A DNA stretch of 64,000 nt, taken from Anaerolineae bacterium (lineage in GTDB: Bacteria > Chloroflexota > Anaerolineae > Anaerolineales > Anaerolineaceae). The notes under the pieces are model-generated. The model worked only from the letters and a program-made list of their open reading frames with translations, did no database searches and had not been told where the DNA came from. The stretch covers positions 1-64,000 of the forward strand of contig JABLXC010000019.1 of NCBI GenBank assembly GCA_013178185.1, written 5' to 3'. A program made the translations under genes and the position numbers. Shown in pieces: positions 54,099-63,063 of the stretch; position 1 is the first letter of the stretch, and every line of letters starts with the position of its first letter.

Positions 54099-55775
54099 TT
54101 ATTCAATAGCAAGAATGAATTGGTAGTGGGGCTGGCCGCCTTCGTGTAACTCTATTTCATGATTTGGGTATTTAGACCGGATGCTATTGACGATTTCGTT
54201 CACCTGATTTTTGGTGATGTTATTTCCATAAAATAACGTAATTCTTTCTCTTTCTTCTGTGCCGGCTTTTTCAAGCAAGTTAAGGCAAGCCTTTTCCAGC
54301 GTATCGGTTGAATCGACGAGTTTTCCATTGTGAAGAGCGATGACTTCGCCTTCGTTCACATGGACTCCGTTGATCTCAACCGAACGAGTAGCCACGGTAA
54401 TTTCGCCTGTTTCAACCTCAGTTAGCGCTTCGTTCATCTCGAGGACGATTTTATCGAAGTCGCCTTCTGGGTTCAAACGTAGCATTGCGCTCAGCCCTTG
54501 TGGAACCGATGTGCTTGGCACAACACGCACATTTTTAACGGTCATCGATTCGGTTGCTTGCGAAGCCATGATAATATTCTTGTTATTCGGCAGGATGATG
54601 ATTTTATCGGTTGGCAGGTTTTCAAAAGCATGGAGGATTTCTTCCGTGCTTGGGTTCATCGTCTGCCCGCCAGAGACAATTGCTGCAACGCCGAGGCTGG
54701 CAAATATTTTCGATATGCCTAAACCGGGCGAAACCGCAACGACGGCGATCTGACCAGGCTCTACCGGGTTGAAATTAATCTGTGTCTCTTGCCTGCTTTC
54801 TATTTGTTCCATTTGGGCGATGAGATTCTCGATACTGACTTTTGTGATTGTGCCTATTTTCATGGTGTAATCGATGGGGGCGTAGCGATTCTCCGTAGGG
54901 ACATGAATATGCATACGGTACATTCCATCCCCTTCGCCCACCTGGATGGAGGTGCCCATTTGGGAGAGGTCGTTGTAAAACTTTTCCAAATCCAATGATT
55001 GAGATGGCTGAAAATCTACGACGACCTCATAATCCTGGCCGGGTTCGATTGTCTCCATGGTTTCCGCCAGGTTCATCGCTGACAAAGGTTGGACACTTGT
55101 AACAGGATTTTCCAATGGAAGATCATCCAGTCGCCGTAACATGCCCTCAAAAAGAAAGAATAAACCTTTGCCTCCCGCGTCTACCACGCCTGCTTGTTTG
55201 AGGACGGGCAACAACTCTGGAGTAAATTTCACCGATTCGTCTGCGGCTTTAACGACAACCTCTAGAGCGGTCTTCAGATCATGTGCATTGCCCAAGACCT
55301 GTTCTGAGGCGGCGGCAATATCTTTGGCGACGGTCAAGATGGTGCCTTCTACGGGCCTGACGACCCCTTTGTAAGCTGTGTTCTTTGCCTCATTTAACGC
55401 TTTTACAAATGTTTCCGTGTCCATTGTATCGAGGTTATCCAGCGCGCGGGCAAATCCCCGCCAAAGTTGGGATAAGATCACACCGGAATTTCCCCGAGCG
55501 CCCATCAACGCTCCCTGAGCGATTGCATGTGCTATTTTGCCGATGTTTTTCTCAGTGGAGTTTGCGATCTCCTGGTAAGCTGCTTGCATGGTTAGCAACA
55601 TATTCGTGCCGGTATCGCCATCTGGCACCGGAAAAACATTCAAAGCGTTCACGGTTTGCTGGTTTGTCTTAAGCCAAACCATTGCTGCTTCGACTAAATC
55701 TCTCAACCCCTGACCATCCAATACATCCAGCGGTGTGTCTGTTGGCTGATGTGGCTTCTGTAGCTCTTCGTTCAT
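54099..55775 (-). CDS. DAK2/YloV family kinase (FakA-like)
   Basis: This 558-residue protein starts with a DhaL-like nucleotide-binding domain ('NALNVFPVPDGDTGTNMLLTM' region; landmark DGDTGTNM) and continues with the C-terminal YloV/FakA region ('ILPNNKNIIMASQATESMT'). FakA phosphorylates FakB-bound fatty acids. ATG 55775 is preferred because 26 residues of an in-frame extension look non-coding. It lies between asp23 and degV on the same strand. Confidence 0.88.
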   Translation of the reverse strand: MNEELQKPHQPTDTPLDVLDGQGLRDLVEAAMVWLKTNQQTVNALNVFPVPDGDTGTNMLLTMQAAYQEIANSTEKNIGKIAHAIAQGALMGARGNSGVILSQLWRGFARALDNLDTMDTETFVKALNEAKNTAYKGVVRPVEGTILTVAKDIAAASEQVLGNAHDLKTALEVVVKAADESVKFTPELLPVLKQAGVVDAGGKGLFFLFEGMLRRLDDLPLENPVTSVQPLSAMNLAETMETIEPGQDYEVVVDFQPSQSLDLEKFYNDLSQMGTSIQVGEGDGMYRMHIHVPTENRYAPIDYTMKIGTITKVSIENLIAQMEQIESRQETQINFNPVEPGQIAVVAVSPGLGISKIFASLGVAAIVSGGQTMNPSTEEILHAFENLPTDKIIILPNNKNIIMASQATESMTVKNVRVVPSTSVPQGLSAMLRLNPEGDFDKIVLEMNEALTEVETGEITVATRSVEINGVHVNEGEVIALHNGKLVDSTDTLEKACLNLLEKAGTEERERITLFYGNNITKNQVNEIVNSIRSKYPNHEIELHEGGQPHYQFILAIE

Positions 55776-55812
55776 GGTACTCCTATTGATAACGGTATTC
55801 AGTTCTCTTTGC

Positions 55813-56169
55813 TTAATCAGGGTTGCTGATGCGCAAGCCGCGCACGTGCACATTCACATCGCCAACTGGTAAACCGGTTGCTTTTTCGATCTGGTAACGC
55901 ACACTGGCAGCGACGCTTGCTGCAACCGATGTGATCCTAGTTCCATATTCTACAATGATATAGAGGTCTACGTTAACAGAGCCCCCTTTGAAATCAACAT
56001 CGACACCAAGGTTGGGATCCTTGACAAGCACATTGGCAAGGTCTGCTGCCAGGTTTTTTGCTGCCAATCCCACCAGCCCGTAAGTTTCAAGGGCGGAATA
56101 ATACGCGATGGTGGCAATGGCCCGTGGGGAAATGTAGATGTTTCCGATTGGGTTTGATTTTTCTCTCAT
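55813..56169 (-). CDS. Asp23/Gls24 family envelope stress protein
   Basis: This 118-residue Asp23/Gls24 protein has 'ISPRAIATIAYYSALETYGLVGL' and 'DVDFKGGSVNVDLYIIVEYGTRI' landmarks and ends 'VHVRGLRISNPD'. Members are small cytoplasmic or membrane-associated alkaline-shock proteins. In many genomes the gene is directly before yloV and near rpmB, as here, so this is a conserved neighbourhood. Confidence 0.9.
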   Translation of the reverse strand: MREKSNPIGNIYISPRAIATIAYYSALETYGLVGLAAKNLAADLANVLVKDPNLGVDVDFKGGSVNVDLYIIVEYGTRITSVAASVAASVRYQIEKATGLPVGDVNVHVRGLRISNPD

Positions 56170-56203
56170 AGTGCAGGCCCTCTAAGTGAATTAACCTCAT
56201 TTG

Positions 56204-56232
56204 TTGATATTCGATACGGTTTGTGGTAAAAT
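56204..56232 (+). promoter_or_regulatory. Promoter of rpmB
   Basis: TTGATA (56204-56209), 17 bases, TAAAAT (56227-56232). Transcription would start near 56239, giving about 49 bases of leader to the ATG at 56288. It lies between the divergent asp23-like gene and rpmB. Confidence 0.6.
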
Positions 56233-56287
56233 CTCTTCTTGCTGTGTTGAAGGAATTACGCAATCATTGTGTGAAAGGATAGTAGAA

Positions 56288-56470
56288 ATGGCCAAGTGTG
56301 AGGCATGTGGCAAAAAGACAACTTTTGGGCATAATCGAAGTTTTTCGATGCGCGCGACCAATCGCACCTTTCATCCTAATCTCCAGCGGATTAGCGTTTT
56401 TGAAAAGGGACGAAAAGTACGCAAAGTTCTGTGCGCAAAATGTATCCGGACGATGGTAAAGAGCAATTAA
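56288..56470 (+). CDS. rpmB: 50S ribosomal protein L28, zinc-ribbon form
   Basis: This 60-residue L28 has 'CEACGKKTTFGHNRSFSMRATNR' landmarks and a second 'CAKCIRTM' pair, together forming a four-Cys zinc ribbon (the C+ form; E. coli L28 lacks these Cys). ATG 56288 is used because AAAGGAT precedes it. It is monocistronic, with a promoter and terminator on either side. Confidence 0.95.
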   Translation: MAKCEACGKKTTFGHNRSFSMRATNRTFHPNLQRISVFEKGRKVRKVLCAKCIRTMVKSN

Positions 56471-56491
56471 TTATCAGGTTTTTTACAACAG

Positions 56492-56525
56492 CAAAGATCA
56501 CGGCCTGCGCCGCGATTTTTGTTTT
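56492..56525 (+). terminator. Terminator after rpmB
   Basis: CAAAGATC-A-CGGC (56492-56504) pairs with GCCG-C-GATTTTTG (56509-56521), one mismatch and one wobble, with a CTGC loop and more T after. It overlaps the convergent rpe stop and may act on both. Confidence 0.7.
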
Positions 56526-57192
56526 AAACAGCAGAACGTAAAGCTTTGATCCCGCTGGCAATCCCTTGGGGGTGTTGGTAAATTGAACTGGCGGAAACAA
56601 TAACCTGGGCACCGGCTCGATAAACTTCTGGCAAGTTTTCGGCAGTAATTCCGCCATCGACTTGGAGCAATGCCTGGGAATTGGCTGTTTTGATCATCTC
56701 TTTTACTTCTGCAATTTTGTTTATCATTTTTGGGATGAATTTTTGCCCGGAAAACCCTGGGTTTACCGTCATCACCAAAATGAGATCTACTATGTCAATC
56801 ACAGATGCGATGTGAGCAGCAGGGGTGCCGGGGTTTAACACAACCCCTGGCTTGCACCCCAGGGATCGAATTTCCTGAAGTGTGCGATGAACATTGTTGT
56901 TGTTTTCTATGTGAATACTTATCCAGTTTGCGCCGGCTTTTGCGAAGCTTTCAATATGCCGTTCGGGAGCTTCTATCATCAAATGGACATCCAGAGGGAG
57001 CGTGGATATTTTCCGGCAGGTTTCAACGATGAAAGGTCCCATGGAAATATTGGGGACAAAGTGGCCATCCATCACGTCAATGTGAAGCCAATCGACCCCC
57101 GCCACTTCTGATTCGCGAATCTGATCTGCCAGGCAAGCAAAATTTGCAGAGAGTATGGATGCTGAAAGCAAGAACTTCTTCTTCGCTGGCAT
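56524..57192 (-). CDS. rpe: Ribulose-phosphate 3-epimerase
   Basis: This 222-residue TIM-barrel enzyme interconverts ribulose 5-phosphate and xylulose 5-phosphate. 'LSASILSANFACLADQI' starts the barrel, 'LHIDVMDGHFVPNISMG' carries metal and catalytic residues, and 'VNPGFSGQKFIPKM' and 'VDGGI' follow. ATG 57192 is preferred; its A overlaps the kinase stop (TGATG), so translation may be coupled. Confidence 0.94.
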   Translation of the reverse strand: MPAKKKFLLSASILSANFACLADQIRESEVAGVDWLHIDVMDGHFVPNISMGPFIVETCRKISTLPLDVHLMIEAPERHIESFAKAGANWISIHIENNNNVHRTLQEIRSLGCKPGVVLNPGTPAAHIASVIDIVDLILVMTVNPGFSGQKFIPKMINKIAEVKEMIKTANSQALLQVDGGITAENLPEVYRAGAQVIVSASSIYQHPQGIASGIKALRSAV

Positions 57193-58304
57193 CAGGGCAG
57201 TCCTCGGCTGGAGGATAGATATAACCATATGTATAGCCAGAATGGAATCAATCCGCCTGCGGCGATTAACGCGATCAAACCTAATCCAATGCTGACCCAA
57301 TCGATATCTAACGAGGTTGCCTGAGGTTTTGGCGCTGGTTTTGAAGGAAAGTTTATCGAAGCGCTTTGATTTGACCGCTGTGCAACCGGCTGGCTATCGA
57401 CAGGCGTATAGGAAGAGGGAGTAGGAGTTGTAACCGTTGTGGCGGGGATATTCGCTGCATACGGGTCGGCCTGTTGGCTGAAGCTGATCAAAATCCGCCC
57501 AAGCTGATCGGCGGTGCGATAGCGGGAGGATGGTTCCTTGGATAATACTTTGAGGATAATTTGTTCTAGCGCCTGAGGAATTGAAGGATTGAGCCTGCGT
57601 GGTGGGATTGGGAGTTGCTCACGGTGCATCCGGGCCAGCTCGACGGGATCTTCAGCTTGAAACGGAAGTTGTCCAGTCAGAATTTCGTAGAGGATCACTC
57701 CCAAGGAATAGACATCTGAGGCGGGGGAAGGGGCGGCGCCGGCAGCCTGTTCTGGGGAGAAATATTGCGGGGAACCCCAGACAACGTCATGCTGTTCATC
57801 TGGATGGATGGTTGAAAGGGCTCTGGCAATTCCAAAATCGGTTACTTTGAGGCGCTGATCGGGGGTAACGAGCATATTATGAGGTTTAACGTCACAATGA
57901 ACTAAACCAGCTCGATGCGCATATCCTATGCCGGCAGAGGCCTGTACCATGAGCGGAATGGCTTGATCCACCGTAAAATAGCGCTGCTGCTTCAAGATAC
58001 TTTTTAAGTCAGTTCCGGGCACGTATTCCATGACGATGAAGAGTCGTTCATGGTCAAAGCCAAAGTCGTGCACGGTGACGATGTTGGGGTGCGAAAGGTT
58101 CGCGGCAGCTTTTGCTTCCTGGCGGAATCGTTCTCGAAAATTCTCATCTTTGGAAAAATCATGCCGCAATATCTTGATTGCAACAGGCCGTTCGAGCATC
58201 AAATCGTGTGCCTGATAGACAACTGCCATACCGCCTGTTCCGACCAGGTGCTTAAGCTGGTAGCGATTTGCCAGAAGAGAAGAAGATTGTTGTTCTATCT
58301 CCAT
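57192..58304 (-). CDS. Ser/Thr protein kinase, membrane-anchored, perhaps leaderless
   Basis: This 370-residue eukaryotic-type kinase has a Gly loop 'VGTGGMAVVYQA', Lys in 'VAIKILRHD', 'HCDVKPHNML' and 'VTDFGIARAL', all intact. A Ser/Pro/Thr-rich linker of about 60 residues and a C-terminal span ('LGLIALIAAGGLIPFWLYIWLYL') place the kinase inside and almost nothing outside, so there is no PASTA sensor. A TATAAT on the minus strand at 58318-58313 lies only 9 bases before the ATG, with no ribosome-binding site. The mRNA may therefore be nearly leaderless. Confidence 0.9.
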   Translation of the reverse strand: MEIEQQSSSLLANRYQLKHLVGTGGMAVVYQAHDLMLERPVAIKILRHDFSKDENFRERFRQEAKAAANLSHPNIVTVHDFGFDHERLFIVMEYVPGTDLKSILKQQRYFTVDQAIPLMVQASAGIGYAHRAGLVHCDVKPHNMLVTPDQRLKVTDFGIARALSTIHPDEQHDVVWGSPQYFSPEQAAGAAPSPASDVYSLGVILYEILTGQLPFQAEDPVELARMHREQLPIPPRRLNPSIPQALEQIILKVLSKEPSSRYRTADQLGRILISFSQQADPYAANIPATTVTTPTPSSYTPVDSQPVAQRSNQSASINFPSKPAPKPQATSLDIDWVSIGLGLIALIAAGGLIPFWLYIWLYLSSSRGLP

Positions 58305-58312
58305 AAAAAACG

Positions 58313-58363
58313 ATTATATCATAGCTGTCCTTCTCGTCATTTTACCCAATCCGCGGATATAAT
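58313..58363. promoter_or_regulatory. Divergent -10 boxes between kinase and Ca2+/H+ exchanger
   Basis: Two perfect TATAAT boxes face opposite ways: minus strand at 58318-58313 for the kinase, plus strand at 58358-58363 for the exchanger. The -35 regions are poor (TCGTCA for the plus side at 18 bases). The minus box would place the start within a few bases of the kinase ATG. Confidence 0.5.
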
Positions 58364-58385
58364 ACCTGCAGGGAGCGCCCAAACG

Positions 58386-59465
58386 GTGAAAAAGCTATTC
58401 CATTTTCTTAAAGAAAAACCTTTTTATGGTCTGTTATTGCTTTTTCCGCTGGCGATTATCGGCGAGTGGAATGGTTGGAGCTCGGTGGCGGTGTTTGTGC
58501 TTTCGGCGCTGGCAGTAGTACCGCTGGCAGGTTTGATTGGCGAAGCAACCGAGGCGCTGGCGATATTTACGGGACCGAAAATTGGCGGCTTATTAAATGC
58601 AACACTGGGCAATGCAGCCGAATTGATTATCACGCTTATGGCGATACGCGCAGGATTGTTGGAGCTGGTGAAGGCTTCTATAACGGGGTCCATTTTGGGC
58701 AACTTGCTTTTGATCCTGGGATTTTCCATGCTGGTTGGCGGCATTAAAAACGGCACCCAATCCTTTGATCGCAAACAGGCAGGCAACCATGCTATTCTCT
58801 TAATTCTTGCGGTGATGGCATTGGTTATTCCGTCCATTTTCAGCCATTCTATTGGTGGGGAGGGAAGTCTGAAGGTGGAAGCGCTTAGCCTGGGTGTAGC
58901 CGGCATTATCATCGTGCTGTACATTTTTGGGCTGATTTACAGTTACCGGTCTACCGCCAGCCCGATTACATACCCGGTCGAGGCACATCCCAACCACACT
59001 CGCTACTCGATTAAACAGGCAATCATTTTGCTAGCAGTTGCTACCATCGGCGTAGTTCTAATGAGTGAAATTCTGGTTCAGGCAGTCGAGAGCGTTGTTG
59101 TTGACCTGGGGTTATCGGAGTTTTTCTTAGGGATCATTCTTATTCCAATTATTGGAAATGTCGCCGAACATCTGGTAGCTGTCCAGGTTGCTGCCAGAAA
59201 TCAGATGGAATTAAGCGTGGAGATTGCTCTATCCTCTAGCTCACAAATTGCGCTTTTTGTTGCGCCACTGCTGGTTTATGTCAGTCTGGTGATGGGAAAC
59301 CCTTTGACCTTAATATTCAACCAGTTTGAATTGATCGCGCTGGGCGCCGGGGTGATTATCTCTGCACTTGTGTCGAATGATGGTGAATCCAACTGGCTGG
59401 AGGGTTTGGCTCTGGTGGCTGTTTACTTGATCCTGGGGCTTGCATTTTTCTTGATGCCGGTGTGA
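58386..59465 (+). CDS. Calcium/proton exchanger (CaX family)
   Basis: This 359-residue membrane antiporter has about 11 spans and two cation-binding repeats: 'GEATEALAIFTGPKIGGLLNATLGNAAELIITL' (landmarks GLLNATLGNAAE) and 'IPIIGNVAEHLVAVQVA' later. It exports Ca2+ in exchange for H+. The start is GTG 58386 after AGGGAG; a long in-frame upstream extension overlaps the divergent kinase and is not used. Length is typical. Confidence 0.9.
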   Translation: MKKLFHFLKEKPFYGLLLLFPLAIIGEWNGWSSVAVFVLSALAVVPLAGLIGEATEALAIFTGPKIGGLLNATLGNAAELIITLMAIRAGLLELVKASITGSILGNLLLILGFSMLVGGIKNGTQSFDRKQAGNHAILLILAVMALVIPSIFSHSIGGEGSLKVEALSLGVAGIIIVLYIFGLIYSYRSTASPITYPVEAHPNHTRYSIKQAIILLAVATIGVVLMSEILVQAVESVVVDLGLSEFFLGIILIPIIGNVAEHLVAVQVAARNQMELSVEIALSSSSQIALFVAPLLVYVSLVMGNPLTLIFNQFELIALGAGVIISALVSNDGESNWLEGLALVAVYLILGLAFFLMPV

Positions 59466-59475
59466 ACCCTGCCTT

Positions 59476-59961
59476 ATGTGGAACCAGATTGTCAAACGGT
59501 TAAATGTTTATGTGCTGGTCGGTGCGGGGCTTGTCAGCGTCGCGCTGATGATGGTATGGGCGGTTTTTAGCTGGCTGAGCGGGGTAAAGGAGAACAACAC
59601 GGTCAGCCCGACTGCAGTTTTGTTGATCATTCAGGCGCCAACGATCACGCCGACCCAGTTGCCCAGTCCTACGCCTGACGTCAATGCCACGCAACAAGCA
59701 CTGGAAGAAGCTGGAAAAATACATGTTGGCGGTTATGTCCAGATCACTGGAACCGGCAGGGATGGTCTACGCTTACGCGCCGGACCCGGCTTAAGGCAGC
59801 CCTTACTGTCTTTGGGGTATGATTCTGAGGTGTTTGAGGTCCGAGACGGGCCTGAGGATGTTGATGGCCTGGTCTGGTGGTATCTGGTTGCTCCTTATGA
59901 CGACTCCAGGAGCGGATGGGCGGCGGCGGATTATTTATCGGCTGTTGCTTTGGACGAATAG
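59476..59961 (+). CDS. Membrane-anchored SH3-like domain protein
   Basis: This 161-residue protein has one N-terminal span ('VYVLVGAGLVSVALMMVWAVF'-type), a Thr/Pro-rich linker ('ITPTQLPSPTPDVNATQQ'), and a bacterial SH3-like domain ('GLRLRAGPGLRQPLLSLGYDSEVFEV', landmark LRLRAGPG). SH3b domains often bind peptidoglycan or other cell-surface ligands. It starts 10 bases after the exchanger gene. Exact function unknown. Confidence 0.8.
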   Translation: MWNQIVKRLNVYVLVGAGLVSVALMMVWAVFSWLSGVKENNTVSPTAVLLIIQAPTITPTQLPSPTPDVNATQQALEEAGKIHVGGYVQITGTGRDGLRLRAGPGLRQPLLSLGYDSEVFEVRDGPEDVDGLVWWYLVAPYDDSRSGWAAADYLSAVALDE

Positions 59962-59999
59962 CCATCTTGTCGCCCGCGCTCATAAAAGGATGTTGAGGG

Positions 60000-60353
60000 A
60001 TGAATTTAGAAGAAAAACCTAATTCGATCACTATCGATCGGAAACAAAAAGTGTTGACTATTCTTTGGGCGGATGGACACCAGAGCGCTTATCCCTTTGG
60101 TTTGATACGGGCGGCCTGCCCCTGCGCATCCTGCCGCGGTGGGCATGAAAACATGCGAAATGAGCCCGATCCAGACGTTTTTAAGAGTAGACTGGAGGAT
60201 TCGCCAGCGACCAGGATTCAAAACGCTGGCAGCGTGGGCTCATATGCTCTAAATATCCGCTGGGAAGATGGCCATGATTTTGGAATCTATACCTGGTATT
60301 TCCTACGGTTGTTGTGTCCATGCGCTGAATGTGAAGCTCGTTTTAGGGGGTGA
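60000..60353 (+). CDS. DUF971 family protein
   Basis: This 117-residue protein has the DUF971 (gamma-butyrobetaine hydroxylase N-terminal-like) pattern: 'LTILWADGHQSAYPFGLIRAACPCASCRGGHE' landmarks (CPCASC) and a C-terminal 'CPCAEC'. The two paired Cys motifs suggest metal binding. In other bacteria it neighbours Fe-S or cofactor genes (from memory). The TGA stop lies inside a hairpin shared with the opposite gene. Confidence 0.88.
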   Translation: MNLEEKPNSITIDRKQKVLTILWADGHQSAYPFGLIRAACPCASCRGGHENMRNEPDPDVFKSRLEDSPATRIQNAGSVGSYALNIRWEDGHDFGIYTWYFLRLLCPCAECEARFRG

Positions 60354-60378
60354 AAAACAAGAAGTTTTTCATCTTTTT
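60351..60378. terminator. Convergent terminator containing both stop codons
   Basis: TGAAAAAC (60351-60358) pairs with GTTTTTCA (60364-60371) around AAGAA, followed by TCTTTTT. The plus-strand TGA is 60351-60353 and the minus-strand TGA is 60371-60369, so the stem arms begin with the stop codons of the two convergent genes. Confidence 0.65.
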
Positions 60379-61586
60379 GGTCGCCTGTTTAGCCACCATA
60401 GCCCTGCACCCAAAAGGGCGGCAATGGCTGTTATCCCAACGGCAGCTTGCACCACAGTGGCCGGTTCCATGCCGGGCATGACCACCTGACCGTCTCCGTA
60501 ATTCTTAAATAACTGTCCCCATTTGGTCTTTAATGCCTCTTCGACGCGTTTTCTGCCAACAAAGGGGTACCAGTAGACATTGTGGTAGAAGTTGCTGGCG
60601 AAATAGCTCCACGGAACCAATGGGGATTGGAGCAAAAATTTTTCGAATGGTTTCAATGGACCGTGATAAATCATTTTTTGACCGCGTGAAGCGAAGGTGT
60701 CTTCCTGGACGAACCCCCAAGGTTTTTCTTGGGCAATATCGTATCCAACGATTTCGATATCCTTCGGGTCGCCGACGCCCAGTCCCATCTCATGCGCGAT
60801 CCGAATGAATGGAATGGACATAGGATCAAAGCCCTGAAGTTTTGCGGAAATTGCGTCGATTGCAACTTGATCTGCTGATGCGAGTAGGATGTCTTTTTCG
60901 TGCCATCGCATCGCCCTTGGGCCGGGGCCATCGCCGGCAAAGGTTCCATCCATCACGGCAAAGATGCCAGGATGGATTTCCCGCTGTATCATCAATAAAT
61001 CAACCAAGGTTTCGTGAATCACGCTGTGCGTCCAGTGGCGGTTGCGGTGTAGCAAACCGCCAAAAGCATTTTTCATGGCGCCTGTAATGGTGGTGAATAC
61101 ATGGGTCTTCACAGTGGGTAGATGAACGATGTTCTTGCCAATGAGCGCTTTTGGGATGAACACGCCATCGGGATAAACTTTGTCCAGAACGAGGAATGGC
61201 TGGCTCGGCTCATAGCGAACCCATTCAAATTTTTCTTGATACAAATACGTGCAGGGGACGGCGTACTTGTCCGTTACGTAGCGATGTTTATTGTTGGCTT
61301 CTCCAACGCTGGTGTCGACAACAACCGTGTCATTATGAATGCCTATCAGGTCGGAATACCCAAGGCGTTTTAGCGTTCGAATGACACCTTCGAGCTGCCA
61401 GGGCGCGGTTGAACAGGCAGGATACCAGGTTTGCCAGGAGATGTTAATCTTCAGTCCAGTCGTTACATCCTTTGGAAGCGCTTGTTCTACCCCGGCTAAG
61501 ACCATCAACTGGTCTATGTCGTCGAGAATTGAATCTGGGGTTGTTTTTAGGACAGCTACTTTGCCTTTTCCAGGGAATTGACTCAT
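60369..61586 (-). CDS. DUF362 family protein with C-terminal membrane anchor
   Basis: This 405-residue protein matches DUF362 by 'GLKINISWQTWYPACSTAPWQLEGVIRTLK' (landmarks NISWQTWYP and VIRTLKRLGY), 'LPTVKTHVFTTITGAMKNAFGGLL' and 'SADQVAIDAISAKLQGFDP'. A single C-terminal span ('VVQAAVGITAIAALLGAGLWWL') anchors it. Members are sometimes linked to Fe-S or cofactor biology, but the function is unknown. No ferredoxin domain is present here. Confidence 0.85.
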   Translation of the reverse strand: MSQFPGKGKVAVLKTTPDSILDDIDQLMVLAGVEQALPKDVTTGLKINISWQTWYPACSTAPWQLEGVIRTLKRLGYSDLIGIHNDTVVVDTSVGEANNKHRYVTDKYAVPCTYLYQEKFEWVRYEPSQPFLVLDKVYPDGVFIPKALIGKNIVHLPTVKTHVFTTITGAMKNAFGGLLHRNRHWTHSVIHETLVDLLMIQREIHPGIFAVMDGTFAGDGPGPRAMRWHEKDILLASADQVAIDAISAKLQGFDPMSIPFIRIAHEMGLGVGDPKDIEIVGYDIAQEKPWGFVQEDTFASRGQKMIYHGPLKPFEKFLLQSPLVPWSYFASNFYHNVYWYPFVGRKRVEEALKTKWGQLFKNYGDGQVVMPGMEPATVVQAAVGITAIAALLGAGLWWLNRRPKR

Positions 61587-61629
61587 TTTTTCTCCTTGTT
61601 TCTTCCTTCACGATTGTACATGATTGAAT

Positions 61630-63063
61630 TTAGGCTGTCCAGTTGTATTTCTTTAAAGGGGGAAGCTCAGCGGTGGAGGCGATGATCTCCTGAATATGTT
61701 GAGATATTTCCAGGGCACGTCTGGAAGCAACCCCTGAATACCCTTCCACGCTCATCAGTTTTTGCAGTTTTTCAGGCGGAAAATACCTGGTGAAAACCGG
61801 GTCGGTCGAAACCATGTCGATCAGGGGGTTGCTCTGTCCGGATTGAACCGCATCCCAGGCTTTCATGGCATATTCCCTGATCCGAGAGTGCAATTCCTGC
61901 CGGTTTGCACCAGCGCCGGCCAAAGCCATCATGAGCCGCTCGGTGCTGGAAAATGGCGCGTATAGCGCCAGGTTTTTTTGAATGACGCCTGTGTTCACAG
62001 TCAGTCCAACAATGATTTTTGCGCAAGATTTTAAGATCTCATCGCAGGTCAGGAATGCTTCGGGCAACAGGCTTCTGCGATTTGCACTGTCGTCGAGGGT
62101 ACGTTCCAGTAAAGAATGCGCAGCGTTATGCCAGGCTAGAAGGGGCATTTGCGCCAAATTTCTGGCGAGCGAGTCCACTTTTTCAGCTTGAATAGGATTT
62201 CGCTTAAACGGCATTGCCGAGGAGCCGACCTGTTTTTTTCCAAAAGGTTCAGATAGCTCACCGATGGGCGGCGATTGCAAGATGCGGAGGTCAAAACATA
62301 GCTTGTAGAGCGTGGCGCCCATTCCGGCAAGCGCGCTGATGACAAGATAATCTTGCCGTCGCGGGTAAGTTTGGCTTGCGGCAGGAAAAAAAGGCAACGA
62401 CAAAAGGTCTTCTAATTTTTTCTCAAACTCGTCGTAATTTGGCTGGCCGATTAATTCTACATAAGATGCCCCGCTTCCAATGGCGCCTTTGAAGCCTTTG
62501 CCCCTGATTTGATGGTAAATATTTTCCAGTAGCTGCCAGTCCGCCAGCAGATCCTGGGCATAAAGCGCAAAGCGATATCCCAATGTTGTGGGCTCAGCAG
62601 GCTGAAGATGGGTAAAAGCCATGACCGGCAGATCAGCCCATTCTTTTATGAAGCTGGCCATTTTGAGCAGTAAATTCTTTAGATTATCGAGGATAACGAT
62701 TAAGCTTTGTCGCATCCGGATTGCGTCGGCGTTGTCTTCGATGTCCATTGATGTAGCCCCCAAATGGATCACACCGGCTGCGTTTGGGCATTGCTCAGCA
62801 AAAGTCAATAATTCCGCCATGAGATCGTGATGGATTTCCGCTTCAATTTGAAAGGCGCGTTCGAGATCTATGGCATCGGCAAATTGATTCAGTTCGTCAA
62901 TTTGGGAGGCGCTTGCGAGCCCGTAATCTGACTCGACCCGTGCCAGGGCTATCCAAATTCTTCTCCAGAGTCTTCTTTTGTTAATTTCACTCCATATATA
63001 CCGCATTTCATTGGAGCCGTATCTCCAGCTAAAAGGTGAACAATAAACGCCAAAATCGGTCAT
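61630..63063 (-). CDS. purB: Adenylosuccinate lyase
   Basis: This 477-residue enzyme of purine synthesis cleaves SAICAR and adenylosuccinate. The fumarase-superfamily signature appears as 'GSSAMPFKRNPIQAEK', with 'HLGATSMDIEDNADA' and 'MAFTHLQPAEPTTLGYR' landmarks earlier. The substitution of Phe-Lys-Arg for the common His-Lys-Val in the signature occurs in eukaryotic-type members. The start ATG is at 63063. A -10-like TACAAT lies about 35 bases upstream on the minus strand. Confidence 0.93.
   Translation of the reverse strand: MTDFGVYCSPFSWRYGSNEMRYIWSEINKRRLWRRIWIALARVESDYGLASASQIDELNQFADAIDLERAFQIEAEIHHDLMAELLTFAEQCPNAAGVIHLGATSMDIEDNADAIRMRQSLIVILDNLKNLLLKMASFIKEWADLPVMAFTHLQPAEPTTLGYRFALYAQDLLADWQLLENIYHQIRGKGFKGAIGSGASYVELIGQPNYDEFEKKLEDLLSLPFFPAASQTYPRRQDYLVISALAGMGATLYKLCFDLRILQSPPIGELSEPFGKKQVGSSAMPFKRNPIQAEKVDSLARNLAQMPLLAWHNAAHSLLERTLDDSANRRSLLPEAFLTCDEILKSCAKIIVGLTVNTGVIQKNLALYAPFSSTERLMMALAGAGANRQELHSRIREYAMKAWDAVQSGQSNPLIDMVSTDPVFTRYFPPEKLQKLMSVEGYSGVASRRALEISQHIQEIIASTAELPPLKKYNWTA

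Noticed and set aside
58050-58385. 112-residue N-terminal extension of the Ca2+/H+ exchanger
   Set aside because: It lies antisense to the Ser/Thr kinase and has no membrane or family pattern; GTG 58386 has a ribosome-binding site.
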